From positions 64,640,899 through 64,704,898 of the forward strand of contig OZ034968.1 in the NCBI GenBank assembly GCA_964030785.1: a DNA stretch of 64,000 nt, read 5' to 3'. The notes beneath the pieces were generated by a model. It was not told the origin of the DNA. It made no database searches and saw nothing but the letters and a program-made list of their open reading frames with translations. The translations under genes were made by a program, and so were the position numbers. Shown here piece by piece: positions 23,352 through 37,922 of this stretch. This DNA comes from Siderastrea siderea. Lineage: Eukaryota; Cnidaria; Anthozoa; Scleractinia; Rhizangiidae. The stretch's first letter is position 1, and every line of letters starts with the position of its first letter.

Positions 23352-24180
23352 CTCTCGACAAAACACTGAATTAGTGAAAAAAAAAAAAGAATTAGCTTGG
23401 AGAAATTATATCAGACATTTCTTTAACACTAGTTAAAAAAGAAAAGCATAAAAAACAATGTTATCCGTAAAGTACCATATCACCCATTTACTTATTCTAT
23501 GTGTCGAACACTTTGGTTTTGACTTTGGTGGCTTAAATGCAGAAATGTATTGGTTTTCTGGTTTCGTACGACTCAGAGGTGTAGGAAGCCTATCGGACCT
23601 GAACCCAAGGTGTCACGGTACCTGACACGGCCATGCGTTTCTGTCATGGATCCTTTGGATGTTGAAATTCAGTGGCGGCCATTTATGAATAAGGTCTATT
23701 CATATTATAATTTAGTATGGCGATTAAATATCTTAATACATTAATAGCGAACTTTCAATTGAGTTTAATTATATTCAATAATGCCGATTTGGCTAATGTT
23801 TATTATTCTAAATAAGTATCTTAATACATTAATAGCGAACTTTCAATTGAGTTTAATTATATTCAATAATGCAGATTTGGCTAATGTTTATTATTCTAGA
23901 TTAGCTTTGATTTATAATCTTCAATTATTTATGTAAAAAAGTGTGAAATAAAATATTGAATTCATTGTACTCGTCGTGTTCGAAAACTGGTAAAAACCCA
24001 TGTGGTCAATTTGAACCCATGGGTCAAATTAGTTTCCAGTATCACATAATTTTACTAAACTTTCTTATGGAGTTTTCAATTCAATTTTAGATTCTTATAA
24101 TTCGACGTAGCTCTGTCATCCCCTAATTAGTGAGTGGCCGCCTTTGACGCGTGCCCCACTCCCCCCTTAGCTACATTATT
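23352..24180. other. Unique segment inside the palindrome, with an 88-bp tandem duplication
   Basis: AT-rich DNA without a recognised gene. 23,729-23,904 holds two near-identical 88-bp copies (TATCTTAATACATTAATAGC onward). A 64-codon open frame at 23,550 has no recognised domain. A stray minisatellite unit sits near 24,000-24,045. Mirror copy 36,698-37,526. Confidence 0.7.
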
Positions 24181-27100
24181 GCCGTTAGTGAAAACTCTTG
24201 GGAACTAGCAGGACATGGTTGTTGTTGCATGAGTAATAATGAAAACTAATTTGACCCATGGGTTCATCAAAGAACTTTGTTTAAACCCAGTGAAAACAAA
24301 TTACTAGCATGAACCCATGGGTCAAATTAGTTTCCAATATCACCAATGCTATGCCAACCATGTCCTGTTAGTTCCCAAGAGTTTTCACTGGGTTTAAACA
24401 AAGTTCTATGACGAACCCATGGGTCAAATTAGTTTTCATTATTACTCATGCAACAACAACCATGTCCCGCTAGTTCCCAAGAGTTTTCACTGGGTTTAAA
24501 CAAAGTTCTATGATGAACCCATGGGTCAAATAAGTTTCCGGTACCATTGAAGTTCTGCCCACCAAGTCCCGTTAGTTCCCAAGACTTTCCACGGGGTTTA
24601 CACAAATTCCTAGGATGAACCCATGGGTCGAATTAGTTTCCAATATCACTAGGGCTATGCCAACCATGTCCCGTTAGTTCCCAAGAGTTTTTACTGGATT
24701 TCAACAAATTACTTGCATGAACCCATAGGTCCACCATATCACCCAAGCTATGCCAACCATGTCCTGTTAGTTCCCAAGAGTTTTCACTGGGTTTAAACAA
24801 AGTTCTATGATGAACCCATGGGTCAAATAGGTTTCCAGTACCATTGAAGCTCTGCCCACCAAGTCCCGTTAGTTCCCAAGACTTTCCACGGGTTTTACAC
24901 AAATTCCTAAAACCCATATGTCAACCAAATCACCCAAGCTATGCCAACCATGTCCTGTTAGTTACCGAGAGTTTTTACTGGATTTTTATGAAATTACTAG
25001 CATGAACCCATGGGTCAAATTAGTTTCCAATATCACCAAAGTAATGCCAACCATGTCCTGTTAGTTTCCAGGAGTTTTTACTGGATTTCAACAAGCTACT
25101 AGAATGAACCCATGGGTCAAATTGAAGTCATGCCATTGAAGCTCTGCCCACCATTTCCCGCTAGTTCCCAAGAGTTTTCAAAGTTCTATGATGAACCCAT
25201 GGGTAAAATTAGTTTTCAGTATCAGTCCAACTACACCAACCATGTCCCGCTAGGTCCCAAGAGTTTTCACTGGGTTTAAGCAAAGTTCTATGATGAACCC
25301 ATGGGTCAAATTAGTTTTCATTATTACTCATGCAACAACAACCATGTCCCGCTATTTCCCAAGAGTTTTGGGATGAGTTCCTGGGATGAACCCATGGGTC
25401 CAATTAGTTTCCAATCTCACCCAAGCTATGCCAACGATGTCCTGTTAGTTCCCAAGTGTTTTCACTGGGTTTAAACAATGGGTTCATCAAAGAACTTTGT
25501 TTAAACCCAGTGAAAACAAATTACTAGCATGAACCCATGGGTCAAATTAGTTTCCAATATCACCAATGCTATGCCAACCATGTCCTGTTAGTTCCCAAGT
25601 GTTTTCACTGGGTTTAAACAAAGTTCTATGATGAACCCATGGGTCCAATTAGTTTCCAATATCACCCAAGCTATGCCAACGATGCCCTGTTAGTTCCCAA
25701 GAGTTTTCACTGGGTTTAAACAATGGGTTCATCAAAGAACTTTGATGAACCCATCAAAGAACTTTGTTTAAACCCAGTGAAAACTCTTGGGAACTAACAG
25801 GACATGATTGGCATAGCTTGGGTGATATGGTGGTGGACCCATGGGTTCATGCAAGTAATTTGTTGAAATCCAGTAAAAACTCTTGGGAACTAACAGGACA
25901 TGGTTGGCATAGCTCTAGTGATATTGGAAACTAATTCGACCCATGGGTTCAACCTAGGAATTTGTGTAAACCTAGTGGAAAGTCTTGGGAACTAACGGGA
26001 CTTGGTGGGCAGAACTTCAATGGTACCGGAAACTTATTTGACCCATGGGTTCATCATAGAACTTTGTTTAAACCCAGTGAAAACTCTTGGGAACTAACAA
26101 GACATGGTTGACATAGCTTGGGTGATATTGGAAACTAATTGGACCCATGGGTTCATCCCAGGAATTTGTTTAAACCCAGTGAAAACTCTTGGTAACTAGC
26201 GGGACATGGTTGTTGTTGCATGAGTAATAATGAAAACTAATTTGACCCATGGGTTCATCAAAGAACTTTGTTTAAACCCAGTGAAAACAAATTACTAGCA
26301 TGAATCCATGGGTCAAATTAGTTTCCAATATCACCAATGCTATGCCAACCATGTCCTGTTAGTTCCCAAGTGTTTTCACTGGGTTTAAACAAAGTTCTAT
26401 GATGAACCCATGGGTCCAATTAGTTTCCAATATCCCCCAAGCTATGCCAACGATGTCCTGTTAGTTCCCAAGAGTTTGCACTGGGTTTAAACAATGGGTT
26501 CATCAAAGAACTTTGATGAACCCATCAAAGAACTTTGTTTAAACCCAGTGAAAACTCTTGGGAACTAACAGGACATGATTGGCATAGCTTGGGTGATATG
26601 GTTGACCCATGGGTGCATGCTAGTAATTTGATGAAATCCAGTAAAAACTCTTGGTAACTAACAGGACATGGTTGGCATTGCTCTGGTGATATTGGAAACT
26701 AATTCGACCCATGGGTTCATCCTAGGAATTTGTGTAAACCCCGTGGAAAGTCTTGGGAACTAACGGGACTTGGTGGGCAGAGCTTCAATGGTACCGGAAA
26801 CTTATTTGACCCATGGGTGCATCATAGAACTTTGTTTAAACGCAGTGAAAACTCTTGGGAACTAACAGAACGTTGGCATAGCTTGGGTGATATGTTTGAC
26901 CCATGGGTTCATGCTAGTAATTTGTTGAAATCCAGTAAAAACTCTTGGCAACTATCAGGACATGGTTGGCATAGCTTGGGTGATATGTGAAAACTAATTT
27001 GACCCATGGGTTCATCATAGAACTTTGTTTAAACCCAGTGAAAACTCTTGGGAACTAGCGGGACATGGGTGTTGTGGCATGAGTAATAATGAAAACTAAT

Positions 27101-30100
27101 TTGACCCATGGGTTCATTATAGAACGTTGTTTAAACCCAGTGAAAACTCTTGGGAACTAGCGGGACATGGTGGGCAGAGCTTCAATGGCATGGCTTCAAT
27201 TTGACCCATGGGTTCATGCTAGTAATTTATTGAAATCCAGTAAAATCTCTTGGGAACTAACACGACATGGTTGGCATAGCTTGGGTGATATGGTTGACCC
27301 ATGGGTTCATGCTAGTAATTTGTTGAAATCCTGTAAAAACTCCTGGTAACTAACAGGACATGGTTGGCATAGCTTGGGTGATATGTTTGACCCATGGGTT
27401 CATGCTAGTAATTTGTTGAAATCCAGTAAAAACTCTTGGGAACTAACAGGACATGGTTGGCATAGCTCTAGTGATATTGGAAACTAATTCGACCCATGGG
27501 TTCATCCTAGGAATTTGACCCATGGGTTCATGCTAGTAATTTGATGAAATCCAGTAAAAACTCTTGGTAACTAACAGGACATGGTTGGCATAGCTTGGGT
27601 GATATGGTTGACCCATGGGTTCATGCTAGTAATTTGTTGAAATCCAGTAAAAACTCCTGGTAACTAACAGCACATGGTTGGCATAGCTTGAGTGATATGT
27701 TTGACCCATGGGTTCATGCTAGTAATTTGTTGAAATCCAGTAAAAACTCCTGGTAACTAACAGGACATGGTTGGCATAGCTCTAGTGATATTGGAAACTA
27801 ATTCGACCCATGGGTTCATCCTAGGAATTTGACCCATGGGTTCATGCTAGTAATTTGATGAAATCCAGTAAAAACTCTTGGCAACTAACAGGACATGGTT
27901 GGCATAGCTTGGGTGATATGATCGACCCATGGGTGCATGTTAGTAATTTGATGAAATTCAGTAAAAACTCTTGGTAACTAACAGGACATGGTTGGAATTG
28001 CTCTGGTGATATTGGAAACTATAATTCGACCCATCGGTTTATCCTAGGAATTTGTGTAAACCCCGTGGAATGTCTTGGGAACTAACGGGACATGGTTGGC
28101 ATAGCTTGGGTGATATGGTTGACCCATGGGTTTATGCTAGTAATTTGTTGAAATCCAGTAAAAACTCCTGGGAACTAACAGGACATCGTTGGCATAGCTT
28201 GTATGATATGGTCGATCCATGGGTTCATACTAGTAATGTGTTGAAATCCAGTAAAAACTCTTGGCAACTAACAGGACATGGTTGGCATAGCTTGGGTGAT
28301 ATGATCGACCCATGGGTGCATGCTAGTAATTTTATGAAATCCAGTAAAAACTCTTGGTAACTAACAGGACATGGTTGGCATTGCTCTGGTGATATTGGAA
28401 ACTAATTCGACCCATGGGTTCATCCTAGGAATTTGTGTAAACCCCGTGGAAAGTCTTGGGAACTAACGGGACTTGGTGGGCAGAGCTTCAATGGTACCGG
28501 AAACTTATTTGACCCATGGATGCATCATAGAACTTTGTTTAAACGCAGTGAAAACTCTTGGGAACTAACAGGACATGGTTGGCATAGCTTGGGTGATATT
28601 GGGAACTAATTGGACCCATGGGTTCATCCCAGGAATTTGTTTAAACCCAGTGAAAACTCTTGGGAACTAGCGGGACATGGGTGTTGTGGCATGAGTAATA
28701 ATGAAAACTAATTTGACCCATGGGTTCATTATAGAACGTTGTTTAAACCCAGTGAAAACTCTTGGGAACTAGCGGGACATGGTGGGCAGAGCTTCAATGG
28801 CATGGCTTCAATTTGACCCATGGGTTCATGCTAGTAATTTATTGAAATCCAGTAAAATCTCTTGGGAACTAACAGGACATGGTTGGCATAGCTTTGGTGA
28901 TATTGGAAACTAACTTGACCCATGGGTTCATGCTAGTGATTTGTTGAAATCCAGTAAAAACTCTTGGGAACTAACAGGACATGGTTGGCATAGCTCTAGT
29001 GATATTGGAAACTAATTCGACCCATGGGTTCATCCTAGGAATTTGACCCATGGGTTCATGCTAGTAATTTGATGAAATCCAGTAAAAACTCTTGGTAACT
29101 AACAGGACATGGTTGGCAAAGCTTGGGTGATATGGTTGACCCATGGGTTCATGCTAGTAATTTGTTGAAATCCTGTAAAAACTCCTGGTAACTAACAGGA
29201 CATGGTTGGCATAGCTTGGGTGATATGTTTGACCCATGGGTTCATGCTAGTAATTTGTTGAAATCCAGTAAAAACTCTTGGCAACTAACAGGACATGGTT
29301 GGCATAGCTTGGGTGATATGGTTGACCCATGGGTGCATGCTAGTAATTTGATGAAATCCAGTAAAAACTCTTGGTAACTAACAGGACATGGTTGGCATTG
29401 CTCTGGTGATATTGGAAACTAATTCGACCCATGGGTTCATCCTAGGAATTTGTGTAAACCCCGTGGAAAGTCTTGGGAACTAACGGGACTTGGTGGGCAG
29501 AGCTTCAATGGTACCGGAAACTTATTTGACCCATGGGTGCATCATAGAACTTTGTTTAAATGCAGTGAAAACTCTTGGGAACTAACAGGACATGGTTGGC
29601 ATAGCTTGGGTGATATTGGAAACTAATTGGACCCATGGGTTCATCCCAGGAATTTGTTTAAACCCAGTGAAAACTCTTGGGAACTAGCGGGACATGGTTG
29701 TTGTTGCATGAGTAATAATGAAAACTAATTTGACCCATGGGTTCATCATAGAACTTTGTTTAAACCCAGTGAAAACTCTTGGGAACTAGCGGGACATGGT
29801 GGGCAGAGCTTCAATGGCATGGCTTCAATTTGACCCATGGGTTCATGCTAGTAATTTGTTGAACAAATTCCTAGGATGAACCCATGGGTCAATTAAGTTC
29901 CAGGTACCATTGAAGCTCTGCCCATCAAATCTCGTTACTTCCCAAGAGTTTGTAATGGGTTTAAACAAATTACTAGCATGAACCCATGGTTCAAATAAGT
30001 TCCCGGTACCATTGAACCTCTGCCCATCAAATCCCACGGGGTTTAAACAAATTTCTAGGATGAACCCATGGGTCGAATTAGTTTCTAATATTATTTCCAA

Positions 30101-33100
30101 TATCACCAAAGCTATGCCAACCATGTCCTGGGTTTAAACAAATTCCTAGGATGAACCCATGGGTCAATTAAGTTCCAGGTACCATTGAAGCTCTGCCCAT
30201 CAAATATCGTTACTTCCCAAGAGTTTGTAATGGGTTTAAACAAATTACTAGCATGAACCCATGGTTCAAATAAGTTCCCGGTACCATTGAAGCTCTGCCC
30301 ACCAACTTGCGTTAGTTCCCAAGAGTTTTCACGGGGTTTAAGCAAATTGCTAGCATGAACCCATGGGTCGAATAAGTTTCCAATATCACCAAAGCTATGC
30401 CAACCATGTCCTGTTAGTTACCAAGAGTTTTTACTGGATTTCAACAAATTACTAGCATGAACCCATGGGTCAAACATATCACCCAAGCTATGCCAACCAT
30501 GTCCTGTTAGTTACCAGGAGTTTTTACTGGATTTGAACAAATTACTAGCATGAACCCATGGGTCAACCATATCACCCAAGCTATGCCAACCATGTCCTGT
30601 TAGTTACCAAGAGTTTTTACTGGATTTCATCAAATTACTAGCATGAACCCATGGGTCAAATTCCTAGGATGAACCCATGGGTCGAATTAGTTTCCAATAT
30701 CACTAGAGCTATGCCAACCATGACCTGTTAGTTCCCAAGAGTTTTTACTGGATTTCAACTAATTACTTGCATGAACCCATAGGTCCACCATATCACCCAA
30801 GCTATGCCAACCATGTCCTGTTACTTCCCAAGAGTTTTCACTAGGTTTAAACAAAGTTCTATTATGCACGCATGGGTCAAATAAGTTTCCGGTACCATTG
30901 AAGCTCTGCCCACCAAGTCCCGTTAGTTCCCAACACTTTCCACGGGGTTTACACAAATTCCTAGGATGAACCCATGGTTCAAATTAGTTTCCAATATCAC
31001 CAGAGCAATGCCAACCATGTCCTGTTAGTTACCAAGAGTTTTTACTGGATTTCATCAAATTACTAGCATGCACCCATGGGTCAACCATATCACGCAAGCT
31101 ATGCCAATCATGTCCTGTTAGTTCCCAAGAGTTTTTACTGGATTTCAACAAATTACTAGCATGAACCCATGGGTCAACCATATCACCCAAGCTATGCCAA
31201 CCATGTCCCGTTAGTTCCCAAGACCTTCCACGGGGTTTACACAAATTCCTAGGATGAACCCATGGGTCGAATTATAGATTCCAATATCACCAGAACAATT
31301 CCAACCATGTCCTGTTAGTTATCAAGAGTTTTTACTGGATTTCATCAAATTACTAGCATGGGTTTAAACAAATTACTAGCATGAACCCATGGTTCAAATA
31401 AGTTCCCGGTACCATTGAAGCTCTGCCCACCAAGTTGCGTTAGTTCCCAAGAGTTTTCACGGGGTTTAAGCAAATTACCAGGATGAACCCATGGGTCAAA
31501 TAAGTTTGTTGAAATCCAGTAAAAACTCCCAAGCTATGCCAACCATGTCCTGTTAGTTACCAAGAGTTCTTACTGGATTTCAACAAATTACTAAGCTATG
31601 CCAACCATGTCCTGTTAGTTCCCAGGAGTTTTTACTGGATTTCAACAAACTACTAGCATGAACCCATGGGTCAAATTGAAGCCATGCAATTGAAGCTCTG
31701 CCCGCCATGTCCCGCTAGTTCCCAAGAGTTTTCAAACGTCTATGATGAACCCATGGGTCAAATTAGTTTTCTGTATCAGTCAAGCTACACCAACCCTAGT
31801 TCCCAGGAGTTTTTACTGGGTTTAAACAAAGTTCTATGATGAACCCATGGGTCCAATTAGTTTCCAATATCACCCAAGCTATGCCAACCATGTCTTGTTA
31901 GTTCCCAAGAGTTTTCACTGGGTTTAAACAAAGTTCTAGGATGAACCCATGGGTCGACTTAGATTCAAATATCACCAGAGCAATGCCAACGATGACCTGT
32001 TAGTTACCAGGAGTTTTTACTGGATTTCAACAAATTACTAGCATGAACCCATGGGTCAACCATATCACCCAAGCTATACCAACCATGTCCTGTTAGTGAC
32101 CAAGAGTTTTCACTGGATTTCATCAAATTACTAGCATGAACCCATGGGTCAAATTCCTAGGATGAACCCATGGGTCGAATTAGTTTCCAATATCACTAGA
32201 GCTATGCCAACCATGTCCTGTTAGTTCCCAAGAGTTTTTACTGGATTTCAACAAATTACTAGCATGAACCCATGGGTCAAATTAGTTTCCAATATCACCA
32301 AAGCTATGCCAACCATGTCCTGTTAGTTCCCAAGAGATTTTACTGGATTTCAATAAATTACTAGCATGAACCCATGGGTCAAATTGAAGCCATGCCATTG
32401 AAGCTCTGCCCACCATGTCCCGCTAGTTCCCAAGAGTTTTCACTGGGTTTAAACAAAGTTCTATAATGAACCCATGGGTCAAATTAGTTTTCATTATTAC
32501 TCATGCCACAACACCCATGTCCCGCTAGTTCCCAAGAGTTTTCACTGGGTTTAAACAAAGTTCTATGATGAACCCATGGGTCAAATTAGTTTTCATTATT
32601 ACTCATGCAACAACAACCATGTCTTGCTAGTTCCCAAGAGTTTTCACTGGGTTTAAACAACGTTCTATAATGAACCCATGGGTCAAATTAGTTTTCATTA
32701 TTACTCATGCAACAACACCCATGTCCCGCTAGTTCCCAAGAGTTTTCACTGGGTTGAAACAAAGTTCTATGATGAACCCATGGGTCAAATTAGTTTTCAT
32801 TATTACTCATGCAACAACAACCATGTCCCGCTAGTTCCCAAGAGTTTTCACTGGATTTAAACAAATTCCTGGGATGAACCCATGGGTCCAATTAGTTTCC
32901 AATATCACCCAAGCTATGCCAACCATGTCCTGTTAGTTCCCAAGAGTTTTCACTGCGTTTAAACAAAGTTCTATGATGCACCCATGGGTCAAATAAGTTT
33001 CCGGTACCATTGAAGCTCTGCCCACCAAGTCCCGTTAGTTCCCAAGACTTTCCACGGGGTTTACACAAATTCCTAGGATGAACCCATGGGTCAAATTAGT

Positions 33101-36100
33101 TTCTAATATCACCAGAGCAATGCCAACCATGTCCTGTTAGTTCCCAAGAGTTTTTACTGGATTTCATCAAATTGCTAGCATGCACCCATGGGTCGATCAT
33201 ATCACCCAAGCTATGCCAACCATGTCCTGTTAGTTGCCAAGAGTTTTTACTGGATTTCAACAAATTACTAGCATGAACCCATGGGTCAAACATATCACCG
33301 AAGCTATGCCAACCATGTCCTGTTAGTTACCAGGAGTTTTTACTGGATTTCAAGAAATTACTAGCATGAACCCATGGGTCAACCATATCACCCAAGCTAT
33401 GCCAACCATGTCCTGTTAGTTACCAAGAGTTTTTACTGGATTTCATCAAATTACTAGCATGAACCCATGGGTCAAATTCCTAGGATGAACCCATGGGTCG
33501 AATTAGTTTCCAATATCACTAGAGCTATGCCAACCATGTCCTGTTAGTTCCCAAGAGTTTTTACTGGATTTCAACAAATTACTTGCATGAACCCATAGGT
33601 CCACCATATCACCCAAGCTATGCCAACCATGTCCTGTTAGTTCCCAAGAGTTTTCACTGGGTTTAAACAAAGTTCTATGATGCACCCATGGGTCAAATAA
33701 GTTTCCGGTACCATTGAAGCTCTGCCCACCAAGTCCCGTTAGTTCCCAAGACTTTCCACGGGGTTTACACAAATTCCTAGGATGAACCCATGGGTCGAAT
33801 TAGTTTCCAATATCACCAGAGCAATGCCAACCATGTCCTGTTAGTTACCAAGAGTTTTTACTGGATTTCATCAAATTACTAGCATGCACCCATGGGTCAA
33901 CCATATCACCCAAGCTATGCCAATCATGTCCTGTTAGTTCCCAAGAGTTTTCACTGGGTTTAAACAAAGTTCTTTGATGGGTTCATCAAAGTTCTTTGAT
34001 GAACCCATTGTTTAAACCCAGTGCAAACTCTTGGGAACTAACAGGACATCGTTGGCATAGCTTGGGTGATATTGGAAACTAATTGGACCCATGGGTTCAT
34101 CATAGAACTTTGTTTAAACCCAGTGAAAACACTTGGGAACTAACAGGACATGGTTGGCATAGCATTGGTGATATTGGAAACTAATTTGACCCATGGATTC
34201 ATGCTAGTAATTTGTTTTCACTGGGTTTAAACAAAGTTCTTTGATGAACCCATGGGTCAAATTAGTTTTCATTATTACTCATGCAACAACAACCATGTCC
34301 CGCTAGTTACCAAGAGTTTTCACTGGGTTTAAACAAATTCCTGGGATGAACCCATGGGTCCAATTAGTTTCCAATATCACCCAAGCTATGTCAACCATGT
34401 CTTGTTAGTTCCCAAGAGTTTTCACTGGGTTTAAACAAAGTTCTATGATGAACCCATGGGTCAAATAAGTTTCCGGTACCATTGAAGTTCTGCCCACCAA
34501 GTCCCGTTAGTTCCCAAGACTTTCCACTAGGTTTACACAAATTCCTAGGTTGAACCCATGGGTCGAATTAGTTTCCAATATCACTAGAGCTATGCCAACC
34601 ATGTCCTGTTAGTTCCCAAGAGTTTTTACTGGATTTCAACAAATTACTTGCATGAACCCATGGGTCCACCACCATATCACCCAAGGTATGCCAACTATGA
34701 CTTGTTAGTTACCAAGAGTTTTTACTGGATTTCAAACAATTACTAGCATGAACCCATGGGTCAACCATATCACCCAAGCTATGCCCACCATGTCCCGCTA
34801 GTTCCCAAGAGTTTTTACTGGATTTCAACAAATTACTAGCATGAACCCATGGGTCGACCATATCACCCAAGCTATGTCAACCATGTCCTGTTAGTTACCA
34901 AGAGTTTTTACTGGATTTCATCAAATTACTGGCATGAACCCATGGGTCAAATTAGTTTCCAATATCTCCAAAGCTATGCCAACCATGTCCTATTAGTTCT
35001 CAAGAGTTTTTACTGGATTTCAACAAATTACTAGCATGAACCCATGGGTCAACCATATCACCTATGCCAATCATGTCCTGTTAGTTCCCAAGAGTTTTCA
35101 CTGGGTTTAAACAAAGTTCTTTGATGGGTTCATCAAAGTTCTTTGATGAACCCATTGTTTAAACCCAGTGAAAACTCTTGGGAACTAACAGGGCATCGTT
35201 GGCATAGCTTGGGTGATATTGGAAACTAATTGGACCCATGGGTTCATCATAGAACTTTGTTTAAACCCAGTGAAAACACTTGGGAACTAACAGGACATGG
35301 TTGGCATAGCATTGGTGATATTGGAAACTAATTTGACCCATGGGTTCATGCTAGTAATTTGTTTTCACTGGGTTTAAACAAAGTTCTTTGATGAACCCAT
35401 TGTTTAAACCCAGTGAAAACACTTGGGAACTAACAGGACATCGTTGGCATAGCTTGGGTGATATTGGAAACTAATTGGACCCATGGGTTCATCCCAGGAA
35501 CTCATCCCAAAACTCTTGGGAAATAGCGGGACATGGTTGTTGTTGCATGAGTAATAATAAAAACTAATTTGACCCATGGGTTCATCATAGAACTTTGCTT
35601 AAACCCAGTGAAAACTCTTGGGACCTAGCGGGACATGGTTGGTGTAGTTGGACTGATACTGAAAACTAATTTTACCCATGGGTTCATCATAGAACTTTGA
35701 AAACTCTTGGGAACTAGCGGGAAATGGTGGGCAGAGCTTCAATGGCATGACTTCAATTTGACCCATGGGTTCATTCTAGTAGCTTGTTGAAATCCAGTAA
35801 AAACTCCTGGAAACTAACAGGACATGGTTGGCATTACTTTGGTGATATTGGAAACTAATTTGACCCATGGGTTCATGCTAGTAATTTCATAAAAATCCAG
35901 TAAAAACTCTCGGTAACTAACAGGACATGGTTGGCATAGCTTGGGTGATTTGGTTGACATATGGGTTTTAGGAATTTGTGTAAAACCCGTGGAAAGTCTT
36001 GGGAACTAACGGGACTTGGTGGGCAGAGCTTCAATGGTACCGGAAACCTATTTGACCCATGGGTTCATCATAGAACTTTGTTTAAACCCAGTGAAAACTC

Positions 36101-36697
36101 TTGGGAACTAACAGGACATGGTTGGCATAGCTTGGGTGATATGGTGGACCTATGGGTTCATGCAAGTAATTTGTTGAAATCCAGTAAAAACTCTTGGGAA
36201 CTAACAGGACATGGTTGGCATAGCCCTAGTGATATTGGAAACTAATTCGACCCATGGGTTCATCCTAGGAATTTGTGTAAACCCCGTGGAAAGTCTTGGG
36301 AACTAACGGGACTTGGTGGGCAGAACTTCAATGGTACCGGAAACTTATTTGACCCATGGGTTCATCATAGAACTTTGTTTAAACCCAGTGAAAACTCTTG
36401 GGAACTAGCGGGACATGGTTGTTGTTGCATGAGTAATAATGAAAACTAATTTGACCCATGGGTTCGTCATAGAACTTTGTTTAAACCCAGTGAAAACTCC
36501 TGGGAACTAACAGGACATGGTTGGCATAGCATTGGTGATATTGGAAACTAATTTGACCCATGGGTTCATGCTAGTAATTTGTTTTCACTGGGTTTAAACA
36601 AAGTTCTTTGATGAACCCATGGGTCAAATTAGTTTTCATTATTACTCATGCAACAACAACCATGTCCTGCTAGTTCCCAAGAGTTTTCACTAACGGC
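24181..36697. repeat. Minisatellite array, 93-105 bp units, palindromic core ACCCATGGGT, orientation switches
   Basis: About 12.5 kb of units containing (G/A)ACCCATGGGT(T/C), then a variable TAATTTGTTGAAATCC or TTTGTTTAAACCC box, then ACTCTTGGGAACTA and GGACATGG. At least three subtypes occur: a 93-bp type ending GCTTGGGTGATATGG, a longer type ending GTAATAATGAAAACTAA, and one with CTTCAATGGTACCGG. They recur in the same order, giving higher-order blocks (24,633-24,917, 33,503-33,772 and 35,961-36,245). Units are mostly in GACCCATGGGTTC orientation from 25,790 to 29,860 and reversed from 29,870 to 34,000, with further short flips near 25,470-25,760, 33,970-34,010 and 35,110-35,150. Many units are multiples of 3, producing repetitive open frames that lack other gene features. 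Confidence 0.95.
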
Positions 36698-37526
36698 AAT
36701 AATGTAGCTAAGGGGGGAGTGGGGCACGCGTCAAAGGCGGCCACTCACTAATTAGGGGATGACAGAGCTACGCCGAATTATAAGAATCTAAAATTGAATT
36801 GAAAACTCCATAAGAAAGTTTAGTAAAATTATGTGATACTGGAAACTAATTTGACCCATGGGTTCAAATTGACCACATGGGTTTTTACCAGTTTTCGAAC
36901 ACGACGAGTACAATGAATTCAATATTTTATTTCACACTTTTTTACATAAATAATTGAAGATTATAAATCAAAGCTAATCTAGAATAATAAACATTAGCCA
37001 AATCTGCATTATTGAATATAATTAAACTCAATTGAAAGTTCGCTATTAATGTATTAAGATACTTATTTAGAATAATAAACATTAGCCAAATCGGCATTAT
37101 TGAATATAATTAAACTCAATTGAAAGTTCGCTATTAATGTATTAAGATATTTAATCGCCATACTAAATTATAATATGAATAGACCTTATTCATAAATGGC
37201 CGCCACTGAATTTCAACATCCAAAGGATCCATGACAGAAACGCATGGCCGTGTCAGGTACCGTGACACCTTGGGTTCAGGTCCGATAGGCTTCCTACACC
37301 TCTGAGTCGTACGAAACCAGAAAACCAATACATTTCTGCATTTAAGCCACCAAAGTCAAAACCATAGTGTTCGACACATAGAATAAGTAAATGGGTGATA
37401 TGGTACTTTACGGATAACATTGTTTTTTATGCTTTTCTTTTTTAACTAGTGTTAAAGAAATGTCTGATATAATTTCTCCAAGCTAATTCTTTTTTTTTTT
37501 TCACTAATTCAGTGTTTTGTCGAGAG
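36698..37526. other. Unique segment, right-arm mirror copy
   Basis: Reverse complement of 23,352-24,180, including the two 88-bp copies (36,974-37,149). No gene recognised. Confidence 0.7.
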
Positions 37527-37922
37527 CCTTCGGGACATGGTTGTTGTAGCAAGAGTTATAATCAAACCTAATTTGATCCATGGGTTCAGGCTAGTAATTT
37601 GTTGAAATCCAGTGAAACTAACATATGGTTGACCCATGGGTTAATGCTAGTAATTTCATGAAATCCAGTAAAAACTCTTGGTAACTAACAGGACATGGTT
37701 GGCATAGCTTGGGTGATATGGTTGACCCATGGGTTCATGCTAGTAATTTGTTGAAATCCAGTAAAAACTCTTGGTAACTAACAGGACATGGTTGGCATAG
37801 CTTGGGTGATATGGTTGACCCATGGGTTCATGCTAGTAATTTGATGAAATCCAGTAAAAACTCCTGGGAACTAACAGGACATGGTTTAAACAAATTCCTA
37901 GGATGAACCGACACAGACAATG
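37527..37922. repeat. Minisatellite block, right-arm mirror copy
   Basis: About four units in the GACCCATGGGTTC orientation, mirror of 22,956-23,351. Confidence 0.85.

Noticed and set aside
24633..36245. Repeated open frames of 60-102 codons in the minisatellite (for example reading DPWVHASNLLKSSKNSW)
   Set aside because: They arise because many units are 93 or 102 bp, multiples of three. Starts, stops and strands change with unit orientation, and no splice sites, leader or domain support translation.
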